From Ophthalmolycus amberensis (lineage: Eukaryota; Chordata; Actinopteri; Perciformes; Zoarcidae): 64,000 nt of DNA. Below the pieces are notes generated by a model. It saw only the letters and a list, made by a program, of their open reading frames with translations, searched no databases and was not told where the DNA came from. The first letter of the stretch is position 1. Each line of letters starts with the position of its first letter. Made by a program: the position numbers and the translations under genes. Location of the stretch: NCBI GenBank assembly GCA_024529925.1, contig JAFEUB010000896.1, forward strand, positions 496,001-560,000, given 5' to 3'. Shown here piece by piece: positions 1 to 13,400 of this stretch.

Positions 1-1790
1 CTGACACCACATTTGTTAAGATCTCCCCTACGATACCAAACGGCAAAATATTCACGACTGAAGTGACAATACTCCCATTCAGTGTGAATGACCAGGGAAC
101 GCAACACCGCGCTGCATGTGTAATTGAACAAGATGGTTACGCTGATGAACTAAGACTCATAGAGGCACGGAGTCCCTCTGTCAGCAGGTGCCCGGCACAC
201 ACTGGCCCATTCATATGCACATTCCTGTCTCTCCACTCGCAGCCCAGCAGGTTCCTCCCGGCCACTCAGGACAGGGGCTGACGCACACAAAGGGTCTTCA
301 ATCTGCCTCAGACAACAGCCAGCATAAAGGCCCGGAAAGCCACAACAGTGTTATGTCAAGGAGCAGACTGGGGGTGGTGAGCGGAGTTTGGGGGGCCCCT
401 GCGTAGTACCGGGGCACTGCTGATGGATGGATGAGGGCTGGCCTCAAACAACGTAGTGGAAGGCCTGTCTGAGGTTTTTCTGCATAAAGGAGGATATTTG
501 TACTTGCCCAGTGACAATGGAATGCAAACACGAAAAGTGAGGACAATAAAACACCACTTTGGTGGCGATGAAGAAGCTGCTAGGGAAATCATCATGCAAA
601 GCATCCCTGGGCCAGATATTGTTCAATCTGAGGATTGCATGACTCTCTGTTTGTTCTCATGCTGATGTGTGGCTTAGCCTGCCTTCAGTTTGCTTTTGCA
701 TAAGGTGTTCCTGGCTTTAACAGTGTCCGGCACATTTCCTTACGCTGAAAGGAACTGAGGAGTGACCAGAACTGCCCCACCTCATCTTAAAGCAGACTGT
801 GTTTAGGCTTAGCTTTTGTCAGAGGCATCTAAACGAAAGTTCAACTGACTTTAAAGCCTACGTACTCCCGGTCCTATTTACTGGATTTCATCCATCCTTT
901 GCAGACATGTGACATTTTTAGCATTTTCCTCACAGATGAAAAGCAACTGCACTGTGTAATTATTAATTAAAATCATAAACGTTGTGCCTTCATTTTATAG
1001 CCTTTCAGTTGAGCCCTGTCGGTAAGCGCGCCTATATCTTTCTTGAGCTACGATGGTATGTACACATCACAGGGACAGGTTAATGAATAATGACTGGAGC
1101 TTTTTCAAATCGGCCCCAATACAAGTTCTGCTTTCACTCTCATGTGTGCAAGTGAATCAGAAATATAGACAGTGTGTCGCCCCTGTGCTGCTATAAACAA
1201 CCAACTCATCTGTTTTGCACACATTTTACCACCCAAACTGTCGCTGTTCAGGCTGAGATGAAGATTTCCAGAGTTTTAGATATATCAGCCACCTTCTATC
1301 ATCAAAGGAAAACAATAAGCAACAGAATGAATAAACAATCTCCATATGACGTGACTTCTGCCAAGGCTTTCTTGTCTGCTGTAAAACGGTAAATCATTAA
1401 CAGCTTGTTGCACATCCCGAGGGAACTCTTTATCAGTGACACAATAAGATGTGTCTATAAAAGATCTGTTTTTTTAAACTGCCGTGGCATCAAAGATCTT
1501 CTCAGTCGTGTTTTGATGCTCTGAAGTCCTAAGATGTGGCTCATGGCAGCACATGCCCGTTTAACTCTCACTATTAGATACCGTAATAAACATGCCTGGT
1601 TTTTCTCTGCTATGTATGCGGTTGTCAGATTCACAGTTCATCTGCTACATAGTCAGCAGCTCTCTTTGAAGCTGCAAGTTAATTTGAGCTCAAAGTGCAT
1701 TTGAACAAAGAAAGTGTGTTAGACTGAGATACACCAATCTAAACGTGTAGCATAAAGACAGTGTGTCCTTTGGCTTCAGTCAGTTACTAT

Positions 1791-2263
1791 AACTTTAAGG
1801 AAAGGTGGACATTTTAGGAAATATTGCGTTTTTGCTTTATTGCCAAGGGTTTGTTGAGAAGATTGATACCACTCTTATGTTTGGCTGCGTGAAATATGGT
1901 AGCCACAACCTGCAAACGGTTAGCTTAGCTTAGCATAAACGCTGTCAACAGAAAAACAGCTAGGTTAGCTCTGTCTAAAGGCGACAAAATCTGACTACCA
2001 GCACCTCTAACGCTTATTAAAACAACAAAATGTAAAAGCAACACATCGTTGTGTTATGTGCCGGGCTACCATTTGCTTCGTCAATGCTCTCAACCAAAAA
2101 ACAGAAAAAAAAACCCCTGTAAAAACACTCTTTGTGCTAAGCTAAGCTAACCTGCTGCAGGGGCGTGCACAGTTCATTTAGAGGTCTATACATCTTTTCA
2201 TCTAACTCTCAGCAAGAAAACTAATAAGCGTTCTTATCCAAAATGTTGAGCTATTGCTTTAAA
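1791..2263. repeat. Foldback (long inverted repeat) MITE-like element
   Basis: The left part contains GGTTAGCTTAGCTTAGCATAA near 1917 and the right part contains GCTAAGCTAAGCTAACC near 2139, in opposite orientation. The outer parts also mirror each other: ACATTTTAGGAAAT near 1809 against ATCCAAAATGTTGAG near 2236. I recognise this as a degenerate copy of a repeat dispersed through percomorph genomes. It is non-coding; the exact ends are approximate. Confidence 0.7.
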
Positions 2264-3135
2264 CGAGTACTCCACCTCTGGGCTGCTAGCCCAAAGCTGC
2301 AATAGAGTGGTGCAAGGATAAATTATTCATGTTGGCCAACTCGGAAGTTAGCATTCCACCGGTTCCCTCGACAAAAAGCCAATGAGATCTTTTCATTCGA
2401 TTATGGATCATTACAGAAAATAAACTCGAGTTTATGATTCTTAATCTTCACAAATGAACACAAGTTTTAAGATTTTTTAATGCTATAAACGAACAACCAC
2501 CGTCGCGTGAGCGCGACTATACAGAACAAGGCTGTGAAGGCGGACTAGATGTCGCGATGACGTTTTGTAGTTTAATTTATCCACTTGTTAGCAACTGCTT
2601 TTTTCAGACATAGATGGCGTTCAAAATGAACAAGAGTATTTATATAGTGGAACAAAACCTTACAATCTCTTGGCTTTTGTTAACCACATTATTTCGGTCA
2701 TCTAACCAAAAACCCATTCAAAAAAACAACTGATTTCAAGACTAGGAACCCGGGAGTGCTAAAATGCTAACACATTTCCAGGTTTTAGGACTTATTCCTA
2801 TAATAACACTCAATGAGAAGAGGGCTGCAGAGGTCTGGTCACCTCATTTCTTTCTAACTACCTGATTTTTTTTCAGCACCAACTGGTGATGAAGTCTGAT
2901 AAATTGCATCAAGTGATGCAAGTTTTTTAGACTTCACACAGCACCCTCTGGAGCCACAAAAGAAGTATAGAACTATTTCACATGTGCAATAGAAGGCTAC
3001 TCCTCCCAAAGTCCTGTAAACAGACTTTGATGTGTAAAATCAGTTGAGTTAAGAAAGGTTACTGAACAGAACTGTGGTTTTATATTGATGTGACAAAGTT
3101 ATCAGTACAAGTATATGTAACATCCACAAGTTGGT

Positions 3136-3284
3136 GGGTGACTGTGGCTAAGTGGATAGCAGGGCCGTCCTGCAATCGATCCCCGGCTCCGGCTCCACTA
3201 GTCGCTTGTCAATGTGTCCTTGAGCAAGACACTTAACCCCAAATTGCTCTGCTAAATGACTGTACTGTGATGTAATGTAAAGTT
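3136..3284 (+). repeat. tRNA-derived SINE
   Basis: The head resembles a tRNA promoter: an A-box-like GTGGCTAAGTGGATAGCAGG, then a partly deleted B-box-like CAATCGATCCCCGG. The body TGTCCTTGAGCAAGACACTT is the conserved core of a common fish SINE family. The tail around 3250-3284 ends in short TGTAATGTAA-type repeats. It is not a functional tRNA gene, because the cloverleaf is incomplete. Confidence 0.75.
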
Positions 3285-5919
3285 GCATCTGCATACTGAG
3301 GGCTTGAGCATGACAAAGCTGCTGTTATCAAAAGGATCATTTTAGATAAATTCACAGTATCACAACATTTAGTATTTAAATTATCTTCAGCTATCTAGCC
3401 CCTAAATCTCTACTGTGTGCTGGACTCAAAGACAATGTTTGTATCTTGATTTATACGGTATATTGTTCTGTTTTCAGCTCATCTTGCATTTACACTTTAT
3501 AATCTAAAATTAGATTTATAGGTGGATCGATTACAGTATCAACACTTAGTCATACAACCTGTAACGTCATGCCAATATCCTCCAGTGTTTGCTGATAGAA
3601 AGTCAGTTTGGGGCTTGTGTTACAACCGATATAAGAGCAATAAGATGGTGTTTACTTTCTCAACAAAGGACAGGTTAAAGAGTATCGCAGAATCTACAAA
3701 TGCAAAGCAGAAGTACCTTTCTATGAAGCTCAAACTAAAGTCAACTCATATTGTTAATGTCTTTAACGTCACACAAGGTTGACATTGCATGGAAGATGAA
3801 AGGCCAACACATGTTGAAACACAAATCAGTTTCTTTGTCATCCCATTCTTTAATCTAACTACCGAGCTGGTTCGCGTGTGTCTCTGCAGTCGTCAATCAT
3901 TTGTCAATTGTGACATGAAATCAAAGACCATATGAGCTGAACTATGTGTTTGATCAGAGAGTGCACGCTTGTGTTTTGTGCTGAGTTGGCATTTGCATTT
4001 GAAATTCTGATGCGGTTTGAAATGCTGCCAATGCATATGATCTTTGCGCCAGCACAACAAAGATATTTTATCGTTGCCTTGAAGGGGAAGTTGTTGAAAG
4101 TGCTTACTTTCTGTCAGTGCATTGGTATTGATGTTAGTTATCTGAATTCTTAATGTCCTCATGAAAACTAATGTGAAAACTCAGGTGAACTCACTCTTAG
4201 TATTGGCTGCTCATTAGTCTCTTTTCACTGATAACTCTTTGTCTTGTCATGTCTACCATCAGCATGTGCTCTCTTAGTGTTAACATGCTTTTAGTTTGGA
4301 AGTAGTTATAGTTTCAACTTCCTGTAAAATGCAACAAACATATACATTGTTGTTGTTTTATATCTTCATGGGACTTTTCTCAGTAATCCCTGAGTGTCCT
4401 GAGTAAAAGTGGTGATCAATAAGAATGAGTCTTGTCTTCTATGGCCCTTATTGTGTACCTGTCGAATTAAATGACCATCTTGTTGAACTCTATGGTTGTA
4501 CATGCTTTGGATATTTCTTATGTTTTATATTTCTTTAAATGTTTTTGTTGTGATCGGGGCTGAGTTGTCAAATTGAAAGGTGTGGTTTGTATCCACCATG
4601 GAAGTTGAAAGTAGCAAAGGAGCACTACAATTATTTATAGTCACAGTATCAGCCTTTGTGTCGTTTAGTCTCCAATCCCACAATGCAAAGAGCTCGGTGT
4701 GGGGAGTTGGTGGAGCTCTGGTGCCGTGGGTGGCAGGGGGAGCCAGGTTTCTTCCAGCCCGTGCAGACCTGCATCAAGCTGGAAAGTAACCGCCTGAAGA
4801 ATGTCTTAATTCCGGCTGTTTTATATTCAAAATAAAAGCCACAAGGGGGAAAAAAACAACATTTGTGTTGCGCTAAAGAAGAAACACAACTTCACGGTGC
4901 ATTGAATATGTGACTAATGTTTTATAAAAAATAATTTGCATTGCAATATGTGGCAGGTGCACAATATTTCCAGGTGATTTGTTTTTGTGGGTTTTTTGTT
5001 TTGTCTAGTTTTCATAGAAACACACAGTAGAACAACTTTGATGAACAACAAATGAATTCCAGGGTAAACTCAAGTAAAAGTAAGATGTAAGTAATACATG
5101 AACAAGACATGTGTGTGACAGCAGGTAACAAAATAAAAGTAATGTTTGCTCTCCAATTTGATGTAATGGTGGATTTCTGTTGTATCTTTGATAAATGCAT
5201 CCTCTCCACGTTAATATCCCGCAGTCATCTCCACTCAAACCAATCAGTATGTAGCCTTTTAGTCCTTTTATTTGGCATACTTCAGTCCAGTTAATTTCCA
5301 TATGCCTAGGTTTCCTACTATTTTGTAGTAATAGACCGGAAGCTGTCCTTGTTACTCCGTGTGTCTTGACAATGGTCCGGAGGATGCGCACATTCTCAGA
5401 TTGAAGGGGGGAGGTTTGGAGCAGCTCGGACTCTTGTTGTTTAACAGCATTTCTCCGCTAGGAATCGTCCAACAATACTTTCTAGGATTCATTTTAAACA
5501 CCGCTCCTTTGTAGACACATAATACCGAACGACATTTTGTTTGCAGATATTTTATTAGAGTGGGTTGAACAACTTTGGGACACCGTTTTCGGAGGTGAGG
5601 TGACTTAATTTCATCGCGAGCGAAACGTTTTGGGATAGAGGGACCAGCGCTACGAAGAACTACCGCATAGGCTGTTCTCACGTAGTAGTAGTAGAGGTTC
5701 ACGTTAGCGAGGTAAGATACAAGAAGGTCGTCGCAAAGTAAATCAGGGAAACCATATCTTAATAGTATTTAGGAAGTTTTCTTTCCGCACCTTTTGATTA
5801 TTTTACTCTTTTCTTTTTTTGGAGTGGGCGACGCACGTTCTTTTTTTCCTCTTACGCACAAGTTTTGCAAAAAAATATGCGCGAACTTGTTAGCCAAACG
5901 TTGGTAGTTTGGAGTTAGT

Positions 5920-6056
5920 GAGCTTCATTGACGGACACCACTGTACCGTCTGGATATACTGTTATTCGGGAAGTTTTGTTTCTGCATCCAAATCTCTGCT
6001 CCGGAGTCTTCCTTATCGGACCAACACTGGCTGTTTCTCAGCCCCCCACCAGTAAG
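5920..6056 (+). other. fgfr1: Putative fgfr1 5' untranslated first exon
   Basis: A strong splice donor, AAG|GTGAGCC, ends at 6056, and the next good acceptor in the right place precedes the first coding exon at 10321. FGFR1 genes usually have a non-coding first exon before the signal-peptide exon, so this is a reasonable candidate. The exon start is arbitrary: no TATA box or clear initiator was found, and transcription could begin anywhere from about 5400. Confidence in the exact exon is low. Confidence 0.35.
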
Positions 6057-9000
6057 GTGAGCCATTAATTCCTCCACTCTGATCTAGATTAACTTTATGT
6101 TTACGTGCCAAAGGGTTTGGATATTGACCTCCATTGTTGTCATTTTTACTATGTTGATTAACCTCTTGTCCTAATATGGAGGTACTTCAAGAATTGTGGT
6201 TCCTAAATTCTTTTGGAGTTAATTTTATTTCTGAAATACAACCACCTGTTTTTGAAAATATGTTTGTGCTCTGTAGTTAAGACCGATGGAGAAACTGTCT
6301 GTTTACGCGTGTTGCTTTCTCCAGAGACCTCGGTGTCTGTAACACCTCAGTCTCCATGCTTGAAAATAAGAGGGGACAAACGTTTACGCACGAGGCCCAA
6401 ATGTTGGCTGCAGTCCTGCAAACAAACTCCTTCGGTTTTATATGTGAAGTCACTAGCAGCCTCCTTTGATCAGATTAGATCTCTCGAATAAGACCAAATA
6501 ACATCAAGGGTAACGCAGAGAACGCAAATGTTTAAAACTGCACGTGATGGCGCTATTCCTTTTTTTTAAAATATACATTTGAAGTTGGTTTCATGGATCC
6601 GTGGGACTTACCTGAACTTCTTTATTGTCTTGTGAAATGTGTTTGCAGTCGCTATCAAATGTGTTTTATCTCTGAAAAAACGACCCAGGTCCTTAGTCGT
6701 GTCTTCAGCCCTGTACGATTCACGACACCGGCTCAAACCAAACACTTCATTTCACATCATTTCTATATTTCTTTCAAATCGTCGAACAAATTGCTGAATT
6801 AACTTAACCTCCTTTTTAAAATTCTCCGAGGACAGCCATCATTACTACGTCTGTCATGGAGTCTGGGTCTTGGGGGGCAGGCAGTCTGATGTTGTGTAAA
6901 GCCCTAAATGTTATGATATGAAGCGAGAGGGAGAAGATTGATGGTTTAGAAAAGCAGCATGTCCACAGGGAGTTCACCAGGAGGGAAAAAAAGGTTTCTC
7001 CTCCATATAATGGGAAGTGAGGAACAGTCATGCCCTTTAATTCACTAGGCTGCCCCCCTTTTGCACACAGTTATTGCGACTTGAGATTGTATTTTTATTA
7101 TAACTAAATCCATAAAGAAATGTGGCGTTGAATTAAATGTTTCCTTGCGACCTTTAGTGAGTTTAGATTTTAGGCAGTTGTTCTCAAGAGGTGTAGGATT
7201 TAATTTGATTGTGTGCGTTTAGGATATTTTAGGCTGATTTTCATTTAGATGCAACATGTTGTGTGTCCCGGTTTAACCATCCTTTGGGAAAATATACACA
7301 GTTCATGCATATACTGAAAAGGACTGAGTGTACCTTAAAGCACTTTAAAGCATCAACCAAATGGCTCCGTCTCGGATGGCTTGACATTGATTGTCTTTAC
7401 GTTTGAGGGTAATCTTCATCGTGACACCTGAGCTCCCCTCCATGGCCCTCAGGTGGCAAATCACCGATTTCAGTTTGTGAGGCTGCAAAGAAAGAAACCG
7501 AAGTTTCTGTTTTTGTGAAAACAGTAGCCTGGGGAGATGGTCTGATGCTCTTATGTCCGCTGAACTGCAGCCGTGTGCAGACTGGCCTGTTGCTGGCTGG
7601 GAGTGCAGAGATAACTGGGGGGGGGGGCTCCATAATTTGGGAGCTGAGGAATTTTATGCATGGATGGCAGTGAACAGTAGTTATGGTGCAGGCCATGTTA
7701 TGGCTAAAGCCTGTAACCTTTGTCTTTGTATAATGAGAGAAGCTGAATGATGTCTTGCGTGTTCTAATCTGTTTAGTTTAACCCCTTTTATTTGCCAGAC
7801 TATTGTGTGAAGTGTTACTCTTATACGGGGTTCCATATGCAGCAGAAATGTCTTCTTCCTTTCTGATGCTGCTTTTATTTTCTGACCGGTCACCGTTCAT
7901 TCACCACGGATCATTCTGGGCGTGATCCATCCATACTTGCGCCGTCTTTTGAGTTTTTAAATCCCAATTTATTTCATACAATTTATATGCAAACTTGCTT
8001 TCTAAAAATGTCAGCAACAAAACTCAATGTATTTTTTATTTGGCACACTAAAGAGAGCAACATAACACCAGATCTATGGATAGATGCTGCTCTTGGTTTT
8101 TCAGTTTGAGTGTACCACTGGCTGCTAATTGGTTTAGACTCCCCCGGCACTGCTGTTAAGTGAAGCTAACATAGACCGTTTAATAATAGTGGTGGAGAGC
8201 TCACAGGTCTGAGATGCGTTCGTCATTTTGACCCCTGTCATTTCTGTTCATCCGAATGTGTCCAAAATGATTTGGGCTGTTCAATATATGGATGGGATCC
8301 TTTGAATTTGGTTATTGAATTCAGTAAAATATGTCCTTGGGCAGTATATTTGAACAATACTGTGAGACAATAAGAGTAGGCACAAATTAACAGAACATTC
8401 TGATTAGTAAACAAAATTATATTTTTATATCGTTCTGCAGCCCAACAGATGCTGGATTTTTGAGGCCAAATATTGAGCTTGAGACAGATCCTTTTTAGAT
8501 TTGTTTTTTAAAGAATTGTGACCAATATACAGGCTTATCAGGACATTTAGCCGAAAAACAAACTATGTAATGGTCACAGTTTCTGAAAGATCTGAGGTTT
8601 TTCTAAAAACCTATCAGCCGACCAATTCTATGTATCTATCTAGCAGTAAGATAATATTGGCTCGGTTGAGCTCTGATGGTAACTATAAATAAAAACGACA
8701 CTGAAAATATATGAATCGGACAGAATGGGAATCGAATACATACAAAAATGGAGCCTATACCTTTATTTATTTTGCTACTAATATCTATGATAAGCCAATA
8801 TCGGCCAACAACATCAGCCAATGTGTCGGTCAGTTTCTCTTCTCGATGACTCACGAGGTCACGGTGAGTGTGCCCAGTGTGTGCATAGTAAGACACACTG
8901 TGTTTAACGCTTGGCCCCCGCAGCAGCGGAAGATGACAAAGATGTCACACTTTTTTAAAGAAGCTGCTTCCTCCTCTCTCAATTATTGCCGGTTGTCCTA

Positions 9001-10320
9001 GTGACGAGGGCCGAGGGAACGTGGCCGCTCTCTCGCTCTGCGGTTCCTTCTGTCTGGCAGCAGAAGCACTTTTCTTGGATCGTTCCCAAACACTGGTGAT
9101 GAGTCACCGCTCGCGGAGCCGCGATGACCACGCTCCTTTATCCCCCTCGGACCCCCTGACGCAGCTCAGCTGCTGGAACACTGGCGCTTTCTTAGAAAGT
9201 GAAATTGAATTAGTTTTTTGAGGAGAACACAATGTTTCAGCGATGGAACGCTCGCACGAGGGTTTACCTCACAGCTGCATCTGAACATGACTTGTGAGGC
9301 TGTAAACCCAGTCGGGGTTTCTTTGACCCAGATGTGATGCTGCTGCTGTTTTACATAGTGGACTATGATATTTTAGGTTAATTAATGACTCCATTGTTGT
9401 GTAGGATCTTCATTCATGAGGCCTGTGTTCTTAGGCTCGACTAGGATAAAAACCAGCATTAGTTTGACCCTTTCCTGACAACTTGTGGGAGCAAATGGTT
9501 GCAGGGGGGTCAATTTGGGCTCTGGGACCAAAACCAACTGTTGGGTGATAGATCTCTCAGCGTGGAAATGATGGCCCGGCGTTCTCTCTCTACAGGGGTG
9601 TCACGTAACAGGCTGTGGTTTTTTTCTTGGTCTTAAACAAATTCCTCAAGGGGGGTTTTGGGCAAGTGTTAATCTGTATGGCCAGATGCTGCAGAGGTTA
9701 TGATGCAAGCAGATGTGCATGCGAGGGTCACCCAATAGCACTGTGCCCCATTTAGGAGGGTACCGAACATTCTTCAACCCATTCAACATTGGTCCAACAG
9801 CAAAAACATGAACACTGTCTTAGTGTCACGACAGTCTCTGCGAGTTCATACTTCAGTAGTTACTTTGAAGTCTTGAAAGTGTTTCAATTCCCAAGAGCTG
9901 AGCAAGATGTATCCAGTGTTTGTTTGCTCGAGCTATCAGAGCGAGCTTCTTATCAGTGTTCCTGTACAAAGAGGCCTAAATGCTCAAGTATCCACCTTGA
10001 ACCGTGTAGACATACAGAATATCCTCTTCTTTTTGGACGAGTGAGGAATTTCCATGTCAACAGAAGTATAGATTGGCATTTGTAAAAAAAAAAAAGTACA
10101 TTATTTTTTAATTGTTTCAGTTTGAAGAGCCCCAAAACGGATATCGTTCTTGTATACCGACGTTCATTTTCCCCTAACATAGTTTATTTTTGTCTTTAGG
10201 ACAAACCTGGACCCTGAACAGATTTTTTGACTTTTTCTTACTCATAACAAAACTTTTATGACGCTTGCTCACGTGGCCATGCATTAATTTGTTTTTTTAT
10301 TGCTCTTTGTTTGTTTTTAG
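6057..10320 (+). other. fgfr1: fgfr1 intron 1 (inferred)
   Basis: No coding exon recognised. The interval 8930-9190 is locally GC-rich compared with the AT-rich surroundings and could be a regulatory island, but no motif supports a specific call. The intron ends in a polypyrimidine tract and TTTTTAG at 10320. Confidence 0.4.
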
Positions 10321-10404
10321 TTTAACACTGTGAATGACTCACTGCTGATGCCTGAATGGAGTTCCAATCGCAGAAAAGCCAACAGTTGTAGCTCCCTCAG
10401 CAGG

Positions 10405-13400
10405 ATGCTGATGAGGCCAAGTCTACTTCTCTGTCTGGTTTTATTCGCCCAAGTTCTAAGGATCCAGGGCCGGCCTGCCAACACTCACGAAGGTAAGATG
10501 GCTCCATATCGTAACGCTTCTTCTACTTCATTTGTAGACTGTATTTTTTTAATATCATGTAACCGTTTGAACTTATTAAGTCTGACTTATCTAGACTGTT
10601 GCCTTGAGAAACAGTCCATTGATAATCAAAGCTTTGTTCTTTGTTAAGGAATGTAATCCTAACACACTCCAGGCCTTGGTGAAGTCTGTGCTTTTGTAGC
10701 GTCAGTGTTTCCTCCACCACCCCCGTTCTCCTGAGTCTGATGTTTGAGTGCTCTTTACTGTGTCAGATGTGGCACAACTGTGTTTCGGACTATTTGTAAC
10801 ACCTTTTCTGTTTTTCCTGGCTAACGTAAACCAAGTCGTGGGAAATCGGTTTTCTTCTCAGACTGAAGTTTTGTTCTAATGCTTTTATTTTGTTCTTAAA
10901 CTGGACCGTGCATCTTTTTAGAGTGCCTATAAAGAATTGAGCCCAGTCTGCCTGTTGCACACAATAACGTCTGAAAAAGGGGAACGAGGCACTGAAATCA
11001 AATCCTTAAAAATGTGTCTCTTGGATTCAGTCCAGCGGTGTAATAGCTGCCCGGACTTGTGGGTAGATGGGTTTGGATGTTTACACTTTGGAGTCAGAAG
11101 TGGGGAGCAGCAAAATATGATAAAAGCTCAACGTTATAATTAGAGTAATTAAGCAAGAGGGTCTCTCTTGGGCTGTAAGCCCTAAAATAAACTTGGTGCG
11201 GCTGTGTTTAAGCCAACACTGGGACAGGGAGGACTAAATGACTCCCATCTGTAGCCTCAGGGCAGCCCCACTACCTAGCAGTCCATGCTCCTCTCCTCCT
11301 TTTGTAATGAAAAGGTATTTGTTGTCACTGAGAGAGGCGTTAACTGTCAGGGAAACGATAAATTAGCCTGCTTTTTTTTTTTTAAGAAAAGGAAAGAAGA
11401 TGCTACTTTGAGCCCTCCCTTATCCCCGAGGATTGGGTTTCTGAGGAGACTTTGTCTTCTAGGTGAGCCATACATTTCCATGAGGGTGGGGGAAGTCTGA
11501 TGCTTTTACACTCCACCCAGTTCTTAATCACCAAATGGCCAGGTACTATCTATGCGCCTCTGCGCCTTTTCTCCTGCTCCCCCACTGACTTCTTGCCTGG
11601 GAATGCTTCACTCTTTCCCCCCCCCCCCCCCCCCCCCCCACCCGCTTCCCTGCTGGGTGACGGATGGCTTCAGCTGTCGACAAACAATCACAGCAGAAGC
11701 ATTTGGTTGCATTCCTTTTGTCTTGGTTGGGGAAACGCAACAGTTATATGGAAATGGTCATGTTTTATGCATGATTCTGTGTTTGTCTTTGTTTTGTGGT
11801 GTTCCCATAAGAAAAGAATATCCTCTGAACAAATTCATTTCAGCCATTCAAACGATTACAGCCCTTAAAGTTTTTCTCGGTTCAATAATTCAGAGCAACT
11901 TGTTGTTTTGTCATAATCATTTCAATGTCAGTATATGGCTTTTTGGATGTGACGGTGAAATGTCAGAAAGTTGTTTATGTGGCGTTCCCAGAGGATTCAT
12001 TTGACTGGATGCTCTGCTGTCAGAGTAGATGAGCCGCTGACCCTTTCAGTGGAGGGCTCGTAAAATCTAGACAGCGATGGAGGCCCAGAGGAGCGCGGCT
12101 CTGTGGACAAAACAAGTGAACTGACTTCAGGATAGCACCAGATTCAATTTGACTTTCCTTGTCTGCATTTATTTCCACTCAAGGATAACCAACTGGTCTT
12201 TATGGTGATGGTGACACAGAACCAATTGTTAGCAGGAAACATAAGAAGTAGGGGTGGAAGCAATTTTTAGACGAAGGCTGTTTTTCTGTTGGAAAATTGA
12301 ACATCGATGCACAAAGCTACTTTAATTAGAATTTTAAAATGGTGCTTCATTAATGGAACTTCATTATGCCTTTCAAAACGGTAGCAACAATTTAAGATAA
12401 AAAGAGACAATTACGTTAGACAAATGGTTAAAGCCATTCAGTAGGCAGGCAATTTTCTGCAAAGATAAAGGTATTATGACGATACAATTTTAATATCATC
12501 ACATAATGCATATCCAGCTGATAGAGGAGCAATCATTTGTCAAATCTTCCACGTATTTCAGAAATGGCACAAAATCTCTAGGTTTGTTTTGTCGCAAAGG
12601 AGCTGTACATTTACTGCACACATTGGCGCTGAGATACTTTTTTCATCATGGATTTTAATGATTATGCTTTTGTGGATCTAAACATTCAGATGTCAGATTT
12701 CCTTTTGTCCGTTCTGTATTTCCTGGTGTGTTGGTTAGCATGTGTGAGTTTAAATTAAAGGAAGAGAGAAGGCACATTTTCTCCAAAGCTGTTTATGTAT
12801 CGAGGCTGAGCAGTGGACATGATGTCAAAACTAAATTTGTAAAGCATGAGCCGAAGTTTGGAAGAACCTCACTCCAGTCTTTCTCTTTAGCACAGCTTAG
12901 AAACAATACAATGTTTTTTGTCAGTTATTCATGTGAACTTAGGTCAATGGTAAAAAAAACTGTTGAAAGGAAAGCACGTGTTGTTTGAGTCTAATGGACT
13001 ACTTTAATCTGTGTTGCAACATGCCTCTGCAAACCATTTTAAAGGTATTTTTCAAACTGTGTGAGCATGCGTCTCCTCAGACAAACCTGCAGCAGAGCAG
13101 CCCCCCGGTCATTAAAGCCATAATGTAAGGCTAAATGTGGCTGAACTCATTTGAATGACACACAGTAAGTCATGTAGCTCCCGAGTGTTAATCCATGCCG
13201 ATTGTCAAGAGGCTCATTTAGGAATGAAAAGCTCCTCCACTGGAGTGCTTTCAGGAGGGACACTCACTTAGTGAATTTTTTTTGGCTTGCTAATAGGCAT
13301 TGTCCTATTTTTATTTTTATTTTTTGCTTCCTGTCGTTTGTCTATCATCAATCCCCTCTACATGTCCGCCATCTTTTCACTCTGGTGTGGTCAAATCAGC

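Larger units (their letters stand above)
1..5300. other. Intergenic 5' flank with no recognisable gene
   Basis: No open frame here has family resemblance or a plausible exon structure. Short open frames are scattered on both strands without splice-site support. The stretch holds the foldback repeat at 1791-2263 and the SINE at 3136-3284, listed separately. Enhancers for the downstream receptor gene could lie here, but nothing in the raw sequence identifies one. Confidence 0.7.

Noticed and set aside
3136..3200. Possible tRNA gene from A/B-box-like motifs
   Set aside because: The anticodon arm and acceptor stem are not formed, and the downstream TGTCCTTGAGCAAGAC core identifies a SINE.
4660..4850. 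Stretch with TTCCGGCTGTTTTATATTC and AATAAA, considered as a processed gene copy
   Set aside because: No protein frame or poly(A) tract of a known gene; the similarity is too weak.
8600..8830. Repeated ATCAGCC / ATCGGCC phrases, considered as a MITE
   Set aside because: No paired ends or target duplication could be identified.
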